Of a stretch of DNA of 21,173 nucleotides, positions 1 through 8,007 are shown one piece after another (position 1 is the first letter of the stretch; every line of letters begins with the position of its first letter). The position numbers and the translations under genes are program-made. Source of the DNA: Pseudomonadota bacterium (GTDB taxonomy: Bacteria; Desulfobacterota; Desulfobulbia; Desulfobulbales; SURF-16); contig JAUVQZ010000016.1 in NCBI GenBank assembly GCA_030597865.1, positions 1-21,173 on the forward strand. The letters are read 5' to 3'. The notes below the pieces were generated by a model. That model saw nothing but the letters and a program-made list of their open reading frames with translations. It made no database searches and was not told the origin of the DNA.

Positions 1-512
1 AGGGAGAACCAGGGGGTCCAGATATGGGCTGGCACCATAAAACCCTGGGGAATTTCCTCCAGGACGATTTCAAGCAGATCGCGGCAGTCCAGGCCCAGGA
101 TGGGACGGCCATCTGACTGGATATTGCCGATGGCTGCCAGGCGGGCGTTAAAGGCCCTGGCCGACTCACGATCAGGACAGAAGATGATATTATGGACCTT
201 GCGCACCTTGCCGTGCCGTTTATAGATGGAGCTGATCTCAGCGGTCAAGGCAAAACGAATGTCAAGGGGGGCGGGTGTGGTCCCTGGCAGGGCTGGGGGC
301 ACGGTGGCATTTTTAAGGCGAAAAAGGCCCTGCTCGGCCGGGATGAGCTGGTCTTCCAGTTCGGCAAACCAGCCGGGATGGGTGAAGTCGCCGGTGCCGA
401 TGAGGTTGATGCCTTTGACCTGGGCCCAGGCCGCAAGGCCTGCCAGGTTCGATTTTTTGCTGGTGGCCCTGGAATAGGGGGAGTGGATGTGGAGATCGGC
501 GAGAAAATTCAC
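1..512 (-). CDS. PHP-domain endonuclease Q-like protein (partial, C-terminus beyond left edge)
   Basis: The minus strand codes for an N-terminal fragment of about 170 residues running off the left edge. It begins with a PHP-type metal-binding motif, ADLHIHSPYSRA, followed by GTGDFTHPGW, FALTAEISSIYKR and PAHIWTPWFS. These are typical of the PHP-domain family related to archaeal endonuclease Q, which cuts DNA next to deaminated bases; many bacterial members are simply called PHP-domain or helicase-associated proteins. I chose the GTG at 512 because it puts the metal motif a few residues from the N-terminus, as is usual, and AAAGGT lies just upstream. An in-frame ATG at 536 would add eight residues (MSKRKRSA) but has no ribosome site. 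The gene is divergent from the flavoprotein gene. Family membership is fairly sure; the biochemical role in bacteria is inferred. Confidence 0.75.
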   Translation of the reverse strand, partial: MNFLADLHIHSPYSRATSKKSNLAGLAAWAQVKGINLIGTGDFTHPGWFAELEDQLIPAEQGLFRLKNATVPPALPGTTPAPLDIRFALTAEISSIYKRHGKVRKVHNIIFCPDRESARAFNARLAAIGNIQSDGRPILGLDCRDLLEIVLEEIPQGFMVPAHIWTPWFS

Positions 513-651
513 GGCGGACCTTTTCCTTTTTGACATTTAAGGGGAGCGTAAGTATTGTGCATCTTAAATGAAAAAGGTCAAAAATGGTAGCCTCTTTGGC
601 GCTGTATTTGTTGCTCTTTTTTTTGCCGGAATACAAGATTCAGAATAAAGG

Positions 652-725
652 ATACAGAATTCAGAAGACAGAATGTTGAAAGCGGAAGAGGGGGCGGTTT
701 TTCTTCTGGCTACTGAATTCTGGAT
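652..725. repeat. Imperfect inverted repeat between divergent genes
   Basis: The arms at 652-673 and 704-725 pair at 19 of 22 positions and centre on CAGAATTCAG. The loop is about 30 bases. Additional CAGAAT/ATTCTG words flank both arms, so this looks like a dispersed palindromic element rather than a terminator, since no T-run follows. It sits in the divergent spacer between the PHP gene and the flavoprotein gene. Confidence 0.5.
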
Positions 726-746
726 TCTGGTTTAAAAGGTGTTGGT

Positions 747-1661
747 ATGTCAGAAGCGGTTGATGTGTTGATTATGGGGGCAGGCCCGGCCGGCCTGCAG
801 GCAGCGGTGCATGCGGTGCGTAAAAAAGCCTCGGTTATTATTATCGGCAGGCCGGAGCGCAGTGCTATTTACCGGGCCCATGTGGAGAATTATCTCTGTG
901 TGGATGGGGTCACTGACGGCCATGCGATGATCGAGATCGGTATTGCCCAGGCCACCCGGTTTGGGGCGCGCTTGATCGAGGAAGACGTGCTCCATGTTGA
1001 GCCTGCTGATGGCGGTTTTCTTGTCCGCTCCGAGGGCAAGAGCTTTCTGGCCAGCACCATCATTATCGCCATTGGTACCTCCAAGAAAAAACTGCGGGTG
1101 CCCGGTGAAAAGGAGTTGGCCGGTAAGGGGGTCAGCTATTGCGTGGATTGCGACTGCAATTTCTACCGTAATGCCAAGGTCGCTGTGGTGGGTAATGAGA
1201 GCGCCGCTGTTGACGGGGCCATCACCCTGACCAAATACGCCTCAGACGTCATCCTTATCTGTAAGGAACTTGCCGTCTCCGATACCATGCGCCAGCGCCT
1301 TTCCGAAAGTTCGGTGGTGATCAAGCAGGGTACCTGGGTCAAGGAGATCATCGGTGATACTGGGGTGACAGGTGTTGTCCTGGAGGACGAGTCCAGCCTT
1401 GAGGTGGAGGGCGTTTTTGTTGAGCTTGGCTCCAAGGGCCCCATGGAGCTGGCCACGGCCATCGGCGTCCAGCTTGATATGGAGACCTTCAGCTATATTG
1501 ATACCAATAAAAAGATGGAGACCAATATCCCCGGGGTTTACGCTGCCGGTGATATTGCCGGTCAGCCCTTTCAGATGGCCAAGGCGGTGGGCGACGGTTG
1601 CGTGGCCGGCTGGGAGGCCGCCAATTATGTTAAACGGTTGAAGCGCAAGCTGGGGGAGTAA
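747..1661 (+). CDS. Thioredoxin reductase-like FAD-dependent oxidoreductase
   Basis: A 304-residue cytosolic flavoprotein of the length and layout of low-molecular-weight thioredoxin reductase. The N-terminal FAD motif GAGPAG lies at residues 11-16, and the redox-active site SYCVDCDC has Cys132 and Cys135 in the usual place (SYCATCDG in typical enzymes). The C-terminal FAD motif VYAAGDIAG is followed by QMAKAVGDGCVAG. Two features are unusual. The second dinucleotide motif reads VVGNESAA instead of GGGDSA, and the HRR motif that holds the NADPH 2'-phosphate is replaced by a stretch around KELAVSDTMRQR. This suggests a different electron donor than NADPH, as in several anaerobes. An AAAGG sequence precedes the ATG. 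tadA follows after 7 bases, so the two are probably co-transcribed. The natural disulfide substrate is not evident. Confidence 0.85.
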   Translation: MSEAVDVLIMGAGPAGLQAAVHAVRKKASVIIIGRPERSAIYRAHVENYLCVDGVTDGHAMIEIGIAQATRFGARLIEEDVLHVEPADGGFLVRSEGKSFLASTIIIAIGTSKKKLRVPGEKELAGKGVSYCVDCDCNFYRNAKVAVVGNESAAVDGAITLTKYASDVILICKELAVSDTMRQRLSESSVVIKQGTWVKEIIGDTGVTGVVLEDESSLEVEGVFVELGSKGPMELATAIGVQLDMETFSYIDTNKKMETNIPGVYAAGDIAGQPFQMAKAVGDGCVAGWEAANYVKRLKRKLGE

Positions 1662-1668
1662 GCTGACC

Positions 1669-2157
1669 ATGCCAATGGCGACCGCGCCTTCCCTGGCCAG
1701 GGATGAGGCCTTCATGGCCCTGGCCCTGGATGAGGCCAGGCAATCGGCCCGGCGTGGCGAGGTGCCCATCGGTGCCGTGCTGGTGGCTGGAGATAACGAG
1801 GTTCTGGCCCAGGCCGGCAACAGCCCCATTGCCCTCCATGATCCCACCGCCCACGCCGAGATCCTGGTCCTGCGGGCCGCTGGTCAGAGGGTGGGCAATT
1901 ATAGGCTGGCCGATACCACCCTTTATGTGACCCTGGAGCCCTGCGTCATGTGTGCCGGCGCCCTGGTCCAGGCCCGGGTAAGGCGTCTTGTCTTTGGGGC
2001 GGATGACCCCAAGGCAGGGGGCATGATCTCTTGCTACCAGGTGGGCTGCGATGATGTGCTGAACCATACCCTTGAGGTGGAGGGCGGTGTTCTGGCTGCT
2101 GAGTCGGCGGCCATGCTCAAGGAATTTTTTCGGGCCCGGCGCCGGAAACGTGTATGA
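1669..2157 (+). CDS. tadA: tRNA-specific adenosine deaminase
   Basis: A 162-residue zinc-dependent deaminase that converts the wobble adenosine of tRNA-Arg(ACG) to inosine. The zinc/catalytic signature is complete: TAHAE (His ligand and catalytic Glu) followed by PCVMCAGAL (two Cys ligands), and then the family-typical RLVFGADDPKAGG. The ATG at 1669 is 7 bases after the preceding stop, with GGGGGAG upstream in the end of that gene. A second ATG two codons later is also possible. The gene lies just ahead of tRNA-Ser and the SRP RNA, an arrangement common in bacteria. The C-terminus is short and very basic (RARRRKRV). Confidence 0.95.
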   Translation: MPMATAPSLARDEAFMALALDEARQSARRGEVPIGAVLVAGDNEVLAQAGNSPIALHDPTAHAEILVLRAAGQRVGNYRLADTTLYVTLEPCVMCAGALVQARVRRLVFGADDPKAGGMISCYQVGCDDVLNHTLEVEGGVLAAESAAMLKEFFRARRRKRV

Positions 2158-2345
2158 TGTTTTTTTGCATATGGCTCTTGCTGGGAGCGAGCTTGGAGGC
2201 TTTGCTCCCTCCTTAAATAATGGTTAGGGACTGGCGGGGCGTCCCCTAAAAGAATCCGCGCGAAAAAAAACTCTTTCAAAAGAAAAGACAACCGGGTACA
2301 TTGCCGTCCTTGATTTGAGACGGCCAAGTCCGCCTCAGTCGATGC

Positions 2346-2434
2346 GGAGAGGTGTCCGAGAGGCCGAAGGAGCACGCCTGGAAAGTGTGTATAGTTAATA
2401 GCTATCGAGGGTTCGAATCCCTCCCTCTCCGCCA
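2346..2434 (+). tRNA. tRNA-Ser (anticodon GGA)
   Basis: A class II tRNA with a long variable arm. The acceptor stem GGAGAGG pairs with CCTCTCC at 2424-2430. The anticodon stem CACGC/GTGTG encloses loop CTGGAAA, giving anticodon GGA at 2380-2382. The T stem GAGGG/CCCTC encloses TTCGAAT. CCA is encoded at 2432-2434. It reads UCC and UCU serine codons. No clear promoter was found directly upstream, so it may be co-transcribed with tadA. Confidence 0.97.
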
Positions 2435-2488
2435 TATTTGACCCATCTTTTGTCAGCCTTTAGCAGGCTGGCAAAATGCACTATTTTT

Positions 2489-2590
2489 GATAGCCGGGTC
2501 CTGTGCAACAAAGGCTCGTGAACCCCGTCAGATCCGGAAGGAAGCAGCGGTAGCGATACCCTTTGTGTGCCGCAGGGGTGCCTGGCTATC
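2489..2590 (+). ncRNA. ffs: Bacterial small signal recognition particle RNA (4.5S type)
   Basis: The conserved apical domain is present: GTCAG, the CCGGAAGG tetraloop region, then GAAGCAGC, which binds the Ffh M domain. The termini GATAGCC (2489-2495) and GGCTATC (2584-2590) pair perfectly and are followed by seven T residues, so the closing stem probably also acts as the terminator. About 100 nt is normal for the small proteobacterial form without an Alu domain. The RNA works with Ffh and FtsY in delivery of membrane proteins. Exact ends are inferred from the closing stem. Confidence 0.95.
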
Positions 2591-2624
2591 TTTTTTTGTA
2601 TCGTAGGTATCGTAGACTCCTCCT

Positions 2625-4472
2625 ATGTCCTATCTCGTCCTTGCCAGGAAATGGCGCCCCCAAACATTCCATGACGTTGTTGGCCAGCAGCCTGTGGTGC
2701 GGACATTGCTGAATGCCATCCGCCGCAAACGGGTGGCCCATGCCATGCTGTTTTCCGGGGTGCGGGGGGTGGGTAAGACCACCCTGGCCAGGATTATGGC
2801 CAAGGCCATTAACTGCGAGTCTGACGATCCTGATGTGCCTTGCAACGCCTGCAAGTCCTGCCAGGAGATTACGGCCGGCAGTTCGGTTGATTTGAAAGAA
2901 ATCGACGGCGCCTCCAACCGCGGCATCCAAGAGATCCGCGAACTCAAAGAAAATATCCGTTTTTTTCCCACCAGCAGCCGGTTCAAGATCGTCATCATTG
3001 ATGAGGTGCACATGCTTACCAATGAGGCCTTCAACGCATTATTGAAGACCTTGGAGGAGCCGCCAGAGCATGTCTACTTCATGTTTGCCACCACCGAGAT
3101 CCATAAGGTGCCCATCACCATTCTTTCCCGCTGCCAGCGTTATGAGCTCAAAAGGGTGGGCTTTGACACCCTCAGTACTTTTTTTGCAAAAATCGCCACG
3201 TCGGAACAGGTTGGTGTTTCCCCGGCAGCCCTGGAGATGATTGTCCGGGAGGCTGACGGCAGTGTACGTGATGGTCTGAGTCTCCTTGATCAGATGTTCT
3301 CCTTTGCCGAGGAGGATGGGGCCGGCGTTGTGGAGGTGAAGGATGAGGATGTGGTGCAGGTTCTCGGCCTCGTTGACCGCCAGGTTTTTGTGACCCTGGC
3401 CCGGGCAGCCCTGGCTGGTGATTTGGCCCGCTGTCTTGAGATCCTTGAGGAGACCTATCTCCTGGGGGTGGACCTAAAGAGGTTCAGTGGTGATCTTCTT
3501 GAATTTTTTAGGGGACTTGTGGTCTGTAAGACAAGCAGGGAGCCCGGCCGGCTGATGGATGTGGCGGCCCATGACCTGGATGCCATGATGGAGCTGGCCT
3601 CTGGTGCCAGCAAGGAGAGCCTTTATCAGTTTTTCCAGATATTTATGCAGGGTGCTGAAGAGTTACGCCATGCCAGTCAACCCCGCCTGACCCTGGAGAT
3701 GACCTTTGTCCGGGCCAGCCAGGTGGGCCAGGTGATGCCGGCATCTGAGCTGGTCCAGCGTCTGGATAAGCTCATTGCAGCCAGTGGCGGCTCGGTTCCC
3801 GTTCAACATGGCCAAGCCACACCGCAAAAAAAAACTGAAAATATCGAGCTTACCTTCCGGGGCAGTGAGCAGACCGGGGGCCGGTACAGGACAGAGTTGA
3901 GGGAGCCTGAGCAGGAGTTGTCGCGTCCTGAAAGCCCGCCTCCCGTGGCGGCCAATACACCTCCGTTGCCTCCAGGGCCTGTTGAGGACGCAGGGACCCA
4001 ACCGGAAAGTAGGGGTGGTGGACCGCGCCCTGACCCTGTTCCTGCTGTGGCGGCCGAGGCCAAGGCCGGGAAGGTGGTGGTTGAGTTACGGCAGCGCGAT
4101 GTGGTCCGCGATTGGCAGAGTTTCATTGTCTATGTCAAGGAGCGCAAGCCTTGGATGGCCCAGACCCTTCGTATCTGCGATAATCCCCATCTTGAAGGGG
4201 ATAAATTGCTCTTTCGCTTTGATAATCCGGCCGATTGTACCCTGTTGTCCCAGCGTGAAAACCTCCAGGCCCTGAGCACCTACGCCCAGGATTTTTTCCA
4301 GACCGAACTCTGTCTGGAGGTCTGTTCCATAGAATGTGAGACAGGGGAGGGGGATGGAGCAAGCCCCCGCGAGGAGCGGCGGGCCCTGGCGGCTGACCCC
4401 CTGGTGCAGATGGTGACGGAGATTTTTGACGGCAAGGTGGTTGGTATACGCACCGGGCCTAAATTTAGATAA
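2625..4472 (+). CDS. dnaX: DNA polymerase III subunits gamma and tau
   Basis: A 615-residue clamp-loader ATPase. It shows Walker A GVRGVGKTT (residues 45-53), zinc-module cysteines 64, 73, 76 and 79, Walker B DEVH (126-129) and the SRC sensor motif (168-170). A Pro/Gly-rich linker (about 400-470) leads to a tau-specific C-terminal domain. The linker begins at a nine-A run (3826-3834, codons 401-404). A -1 slip there reads AAC and then TGA, giving a 404-residue gamma form, the same layout as in E. coli. The ATG at 2625 matches the usual N-terminus (SYLVLARKWRPQTF) but has no Shine-Dalgarno; it is preceded by pyrimidine-rich ACTCCTCCT. A tandem 9-base repeat lies at 2598-2615, between the SRP RNA terminator and the start. 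Confidence 0.97.
   Translation: MSYLVLARKWRPQTFHDVVGQQPVVRTLLNAIRRKRVAHAMLFSGVRGVGKTTLARIMAKAINCESDDPDVPCNACKSCQEITAGSSVDLKEIDGASNRGIQEIRELKENIRFFPTSSRFKIVIIDEVHMLTNEAFNALLKTLEEPPEHVYFMFATTEIHKVPITILSRCQRYELKRVGFDTLSTFFAKIATSEQVGVSPAALEMIVREADGSVRDGLSLLDQMFSFAEEDGAGVVEVKDEDVVQVLGLVDRQVFVTLARAALAGDLARCLEILEETYLLGVDLKRFSGDLLEFFRGLVVCKTSREPGRLMDVAAHDLDAMMELASGASKESLYQFFQIFMQGAEELRHASQPRLTLEMTFVRASQVGQVMPASELVQRLDKLIAASGGSVPVQHGQATPQKKTENIELTFRGSEQTGGRYRTELREPEQELSRPESPPPVAANTPPLPPGPVEDAGTQPESRGGGPRPDPVPAVAAEAKAGKVVVELRQRDVVRDWQSFIVYVKERKPWMAQTLRICDNPHLEGDKLLFRFDNPADCTLLSQRENLQALSTYAQDFFQTELCLEVCSIECETGEGDGASPREERRALAADPLVQMVTEIFDGKVVGIRTGPKFR
3825..3838 (+). promoter_or_regulatory. Programmed frameshift / transcriptional slippage site in dnaX
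   Basis: The reading is CAA AAA AAA ACT GAA in the zero frame. After a -1 slip on the tandem Lys codons it becomes AAC TGA, stopping at 3836-3838. Added-A slippage by RNA polymerase would give the same product. Loss of one A instead opens a frame that stops after about 20 codons. In E. coli (A AAA AAG then immediate stop) and Thermus thermophilus (nine A residues) such sites make the gamma subunit. A stimulatory stem-loop was not convincingly found. Confidence 0.8.
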
Positions 4473-4478
4473 GTATGG

Positions 4479-4507
4479 TTGAACGATATTGTTCCGGCGG
4501 ATAAATA
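4479..4507 (+). promoter_or_regulatory. Weak candidate sigma-70 promoter for ybaB-recR
   Basis: TTGAAC (4479-4484) and TAAATA (4502-4507) are separated by 17 bases in the 146-base spacer between dnaX and ybaB. The match to consensus is modest (4/6 and 3/6). Confidence 0.25.
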
Positions 4508-4618
4508 ATTAAGTCGAAGGGTGTTCGAGCAATTTACGAACCATGCCGGGAGCTTTACCTATTTAACCTCCGAAGCAATATATTCATCCTTCAACCTTTC
4601 AAGAACGGAGTCTTTATT

Positions 4619-4936
4619 ATGGATATGAACGCGATCATGGAACAGGCCCAGCAGTTTCAGCATAAGATGACTGAGATGCAGGCGGAATTGGCTGACAAGA
4701 CGGTAAGCGCCTCTGTGGGCGGCGGTATGGTCACCGCAGTTGTCAACGGCAGGCATGAGGTGGTGTCGCTCACCATTGATAAAGAGGTCATTAACCCTGA
4801 GGACCCGGGCATGCTCCAGGACCTGGTGGTTGCGGCCATTAATGAGGCCATGAAACAGGCCAAGGAGATGATCCAGGCTGAGATGGGTAAACTCACCGGC
4901 GGCCTGGGCATAGATATCCCCAATATGTTTGGCTGA
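4619..4936 (+). CDS. ybaB: YbaB/EbfC family nucleoid-associated protein
   Basis: A 105-residue DNA-binding protein of the YbaB/EbfC family, which forms tweezer-like dimers and coats the nucleoid. The sequence shows the family's features: an N-terminal amphipathic helix (MDMNAIMEQAQQFQHKMTEMQ), a glycine turn and strand (SVGGGMVTAVVNG), then the core (KEVINPEDPGMLQDLVVAAINEAMKQA) and a short Gly/Met tail. Length is normal. GGAG lies 8 bases before the ATG at 4619; a second ATG two codons on is an alternative. Position between dnaX and recR is one of the most conserved bacterial arrangements and supports the call. Confidence 0.95.
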   Translation: MDMNAIMEQAQQFQHKMTEMQAELADKTVSASVGGGMVTAVVNGRHEVVSLTIDKEVINPEDPGMLQDLVVAAINEAMKQAKEMIQAEMGKLTGGLGIDIPNMFG

Positions 4937-5041
4937 GGAAATCAGAATTTGAGAAGGAAGAAGTTGAGAAATAGGTAACATGAAGGGTTCTTGATAAAGA
5001 CAAGTACCTTCTTCTCAAATTCGCAACTTCTTATTCCTCAG
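4933..5041. repeat. Complex inverted-repeat element between ybaB and recR
   Basis: Three pairs of complementary words occur. CTGAGGAA at 4933-4940 pairs with 5034-5041, a 12-base word at 4945-4956 pairs with 5011-5022, and AAGAAGTTG at 4958-4966 pairs with 5024-5032. The last two are not nested, so they cannot both form in one simple hairpin; alternative or pseudoknot pairings are possible. No T-run follows. Confidence 0.5.
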
Positions 5042-5119
5042 ATTCTCTTACGGCAAAGTCTGCCAAGATCTCATTCCCTCCGAGTCTTGGCCAGAATTGA
5101 TGAGTGAAAATAACAACCC

Positions 5120-5719
5120 ATGAATGTTGTTCCCCCGGCCCTTGAAAAGCTGATAGATGATTTTAAACGGCTCCCCGGTATTGGTCAGAAGACCGCAACC
5201 AGGCTGGCCCTCCATCTCCTGCGCCGTCCGTTTGAGGAGGCCAGGGGGCTGGCCCGGGACCTTGCCGGGCTCCATGAGGCCATCAAGCTCTGCTCCAACT
5301 GTTTTGCCTTTTCCGAGCATGACCCCTGCGATATTTGCGGGGACAGCCGCCGTGATCCGGCCATTGTCTGTGTGGTTGAGGAGTCGGGTGATTTGATGGC
5401 CATTGAAAAGACAGGGGCCTTTAAGGGCAAGTACCATATCCTGCACGGTGTCCTGTCCCCCATGGATGGTATTGGTCCGGGTGAGATTAAGATTGACGCC
5501 CTGATCCAGCGGGTTCGCAGGCAGAAGGTACACGAGGTCCTCATTGCCACCAGTTCCACGGTGCCTGGTGAGGCCACGGCCGCCTATCTCAGTAACCGTC
5601 TGCAGGGCTGCGGGGTCAAGGTGACGCGCCTAGCCTGTGGTATTCCCATGGGCATGGATATCAAGTATGCTGACGAACTTACCTTGAGCCGGGCTATTGA
5701 GGCCCGAAAAAAGGCGTAA
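5120..5719 (+). CDS. recR: Recombination mediator protein RecR
   Basis: A 199-residue DNA-repair protein that with RecO and RecF loads RecA at gaps. A helix-hairpin-helix motif (GIGQKTATR, residues 20-28) is followed by a four-Cys zinc finger (C58, C61, C70, C73) and a Toprim domain with VVEESGD (86-91) and HGVLSPMDGIGP. A C-terminal Walker-B-like stretch completes the typical length. The ATG at 5120 gives the standard N-terminus but has no recognisable ribosome site. A seven-codon ORF starting at 5100 overlaps this start by ATGA, which could allow coupled translation, though it too lacks a good ribosome site. Confidence 0.96.
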   Translation: MNVVPPALEKLIDDFKRLPGIGQKTATRLALHLLRRPFEEARGLARDLAGLHEAIKLCSNCFAFSEHDPCDICGDSRRDPAIVCVVEESGDLMAIEKTGAFKGKYHILHGVLSPMDGIGPGEIKIDALIQRVRRQKVHEVLIATSSTVPGEATAAYLSNRLQGCGVKVTRLACGIPMGMDIKYADELTLSRAIEARKKA

Positions 5720-5770
5720 TAACAGGGGGGCAGAACCATTGATGTTCGTGTCAAAAACAGCCTTTTCCCA

Positions 5771-5800
5771 TTGACAGGAATGCCCAGAGCTGGTAATAAT
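5771..5800 (+). promoter_or_regulatory. Sigma-70 promoter upstream of tRNA-Val
   Basis: A perfect -35 TTGACA (5771-5776) and a 5/6 -10 AATAAT (5795-5800) are separated by 18 bases. This would start transcription about 50 bases upstream of the mature tRNA-Val 5' end. Confidence 0.65.
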
Positions 5801-5859
5801 TTCTGCGTTTTTCAGAGATTTATCACCGTCGACAGGGATGGTGGTTGCATATATTTTGT

Positions 5860-5934
5860 AGACTCGTAGCTCAGTGGGAGAGCACTACACTGACACTGTA
5901 GGGGTCGGCGGTTCAATCCCGCCCGGGTCTACCA
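5860..5934 (+). tRNA. tRNA-Val (anticodon GAC)
   Basis: The acceptor stem AGACTCG pairs with CGGGTCT (one G-U pair). The D arm is GCTC/GAGC. The anticodon stem CTACA/TGTAG encloses loop CTGACAC, giving anticodon GAC. The T stem GGCGG/CCGCC encloses TTCAATC. CCA is encoded at 5932-5934. It reads GUC/GUU valine codons. Confidence 0.96.
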
Positions 5935-5942
5935 TTTTTTTG

Positions 5943-5980
5943 ACTTCGCAGCATTTTCTATTAATGTTGCGAAGTTTTTT
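5943..5980 (+). terminator. Intrinsic terminator after tRNA-Val
   Basis: A 12-bp stem (5943-5954 with 5964-5975, including one G-U pair) has a 9-base loop and is followed by a run of six T. It separates the tRNA from thrS. Confidence 0.9.
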
Positions 5981-6038
5981 ATTCAGGTATAGCACGAGAG
6001 TTTTTACTGCCTTAATTCCAGTTTAGTAGCCCCTTTTT

Positions 6039-7973
6039 ATGTCTGAGATTGAAATTTCCATAGTAGGCGGAGAATCCGCTTCTTTTGCCGCCGGCACCAC
6101 GGTCCAGGAGGCGGTCAAGGCCCTGTGCTCCAGCAAGGAGCGCAAAAAGACCTTGGCCGTGATGGCGGATGATAGGGCCCTGGATTTAACGGCCAGCCTT
6201 GATCAGAGCTGTCAGTTGACCCCTATTACCAGCACAAGTGAGGAGGGGCTTGACCTGTTGCGCCACTCAGCGGCCCATGTCATGGCCCAGGCAGTTGTTG
6301 AGCTCTTTGGTGCCGAGGTCAAGGTCGCCATTGGCCCGTCCACGGCGGACGGCTTTTACTATGATTTTGATCGCCCCGAACCCTTTACCCCCGATGATTT
6401 TGAGGCCATTGAGCAGAGGATGAAGGCGATTGTCGGCCAGAATCTGCCCTTTGCCCGGCAGACCATGGCCAGACAGGATGCCATTGCTTTTTTCAAGGAG
6501 CGTAACCAGGAGTACAAGGTAGAGCTTTTAGAAGAGCTCAGCGACGATGAGGTCAGCCTCTATGGCCAGGGCGACTTTGTCGATCTCTGCCGCGGCCCCC
6601 ATATCCCCCATACCGGTTTTCTGCGGGCCTTCAAGATTCTCCGCCTGGCCGGGGCCTATTGGCGTGGTGATGAAAAACGTCCCATGCTCCAGCGCCTCTA
6701 CGCCACTGCCTTTTTTGATCCCAAGGCCTTGAAAAAATATCTCTTTCAGGTCGAAGAGGCCAAGAAACGGGATCACCGTAAGCTGGGTAAAGAGCTTGAG
6801 CTCTTTACCATTAATGAGCAGGTGGGGCCCGGACTTCCCCTCTGGCTGCCCAAGGGCGCCTTGGCCCGCAAGCTCATTGAGGATTACTGGCGCGCCGAGC
6901 ATTACGAAAATGGTTATGAGCTGCTCTACACCCCCCACATTGCCAAGCGTGACCTGTGGGCCACCAGTGGCCACCTGGACTTCTATGGGGAGGATATGTT
7001 CTCTGCCATGGATGTTGATGGTGTTGATTACCAGCTCAAGCCCATGAACTGCCCCTTTCATATCGGCATCTACACCAGTAAGAAGCGCAGCTATCGAGAG
7101 TTCCCCATCCGTTGGTGTGAACTTGGCACGGTCTACCGCTATGAGCGGACCGGCGCCCTGCAGGGACTCATGCGGGTCCGCGGTTTCACCCAGGATGATG
7201 CCCATATATTTGTTCTGCCCAGCCAGCTTGAGGATGAGATCTATAATATTCTTGATCTCAATCTCCATGTTTTAAAGACCTTTGGTTTTACGGAGTATGA
7301 TGTCTATCTCTCCACCCGCCCTGAGAAGTATGTGGGCAGTGACGAGAACTGGCAGAGGTCAACAGACGCCCTGAAGCTTGCCCTGGAGAAAAAAGGTCTC
7401 AAGTATGAGGTCGATCCGGGCGAAGGGGTATTTTACGGGCCAAAGATCGACATTAAGATTAAGGATGTGTTGGGACGCTCCTGGCAATGTTCCACCATTC
7501 AGGTGGATTTTAATCTGCCTGAACGTTTTGCCATCAGCTATACCGGCGCGGACGGCAAGGAGCACCAGCCCATTATGATCCACCGGGCCCTGATGGGTTC
7601 CCTGGAACGTTTTTTTGGCGTGCTCATCGAGCATTATGCCGGCGCCTTTCCCCTGTGGATGGCCCCTGTTCAGGCCGTTATTCTCAATATCACCGACAAC
7701 CAGCTGGCCTATGCCGAAGATGTCTATGCTAAGCTCCGTAAAAACGGGGTGAGGGTCTCCAAGGATGTCCGTAATGAGAAGCTGAACTTTAAAATACGTG
7801 AGGCCCAGATGGCCAAGATCCCTTATATGGTCATCATCGGCGATAAAGAGATGGAGACGGGCATGGTGACTGTTCGTCTCAAAAATGGTAAGAACCTTGA
7901 GCCCATGCCAGTGGCGGAATTTGCGGAATTGATCAGCCGCGAATCAAAAAAGAGCCAGGGCCTGGAAGCGTAA
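6039..7973 (+). CDS. thrS: Threonyl-tRNA synthetase
   Basis: A 644-residue class II synthetase charging tRNA-Thr. An N-terminal TGS domain (about 1-62) is followed by the editing domain with HSAAH (76-80) and the DLCRGPH stretch. The class II catalytic core contains MNCPFH, RYERTGALQGLMRVRGFTQDDAH and HQPIMIHRALMGS, and an anticodon-binding C-terminus follows. Length is normal and all editing and catalytic signatures are present. The ATG at 6039 gives the expected N-terminus, but no Shine-Dalgarno is visible (pyrimidine-rich CCCCTTTTT directly precedes it). It heads the conserved thrS-infC-rpmI-rplT-pheST cluster. Confidence 0.97.
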   Translation: MSEIEISIVGGESASFAAGTTVQEAVKALCSSKERKKTLAVMADDRALDLTASLDQSCQLTPITSTSEEGLDLLRHSAAHVMAQAVVELFGAEVKVAIGPSTADGFYYDFDRPEPFTPDDFEAIEQRMKAIVGQNLPFARQTMARQDAIAFFKERNQEYKVELLEELSDDEVSLYGQGDFVDLCRGPHIPHTGFLRAFKILRLAGAYWRGDEKRPMLQRLYATAFFDPKALKKYLFQVEEAKKRDHRKLGKELELFTINEQVGPGLPLWLPKGALARKLIEDYWRAEHYENGYELLYTPHIAKRDLWATSGHLDFYGEDMFSAMDVDGVDYQLKPMNCPFHIGIYTSKKRSYREFPIRWCELGTVYRYERTGALQGLMRVRGFTQDDAHIFVLPSQLEDEIYNILDLNLHVLKTFGFTEYDVYLSTRPEKYVGSDENWQRSTDALKLALEKKGLKYEVDPGEGVFYGPKIDIKIKDVLGRSWQCSTIQVDFNLPERFAISYTGADGKEHQPIMIHRALMGSLERFFGVLIEHYAGAFPLWMAPVQAVILNITDNQLAYAEDVYAKLRKNGVRVSKDVRNEKLNFKIREAQMAKIPYMVIIGDKEMETGMVTVRLKNGKNLEPMPVAEFAELISRESKKSQGLEA

Positions 7974-8007
7974 GAGTCGAAAATTAACCAAGACGTGAGG
8001 TAGAGGC

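Noticed and set aside
305..320. Sigma-54-like sequence TGGCAT-N5-AGGCG
   Set aside because: It lies inside the coding sequence of the PHP gene on the opposite strand and the -12 element is poor.
3826..3834. Nine-A run as a sequencing error or true frameshift in dnaX
   Set aside because: The zero frame continues with a normal tau C-terminal domain, so the run is in frame as written and fits known programmed slippage.
5100..5123. Seven-codon ORF (MSENNNP) overlapping the recR start by ATGA
   Set aside because: Translational coupling is conceivable, but there is no ribosome site and nothing else supports it.
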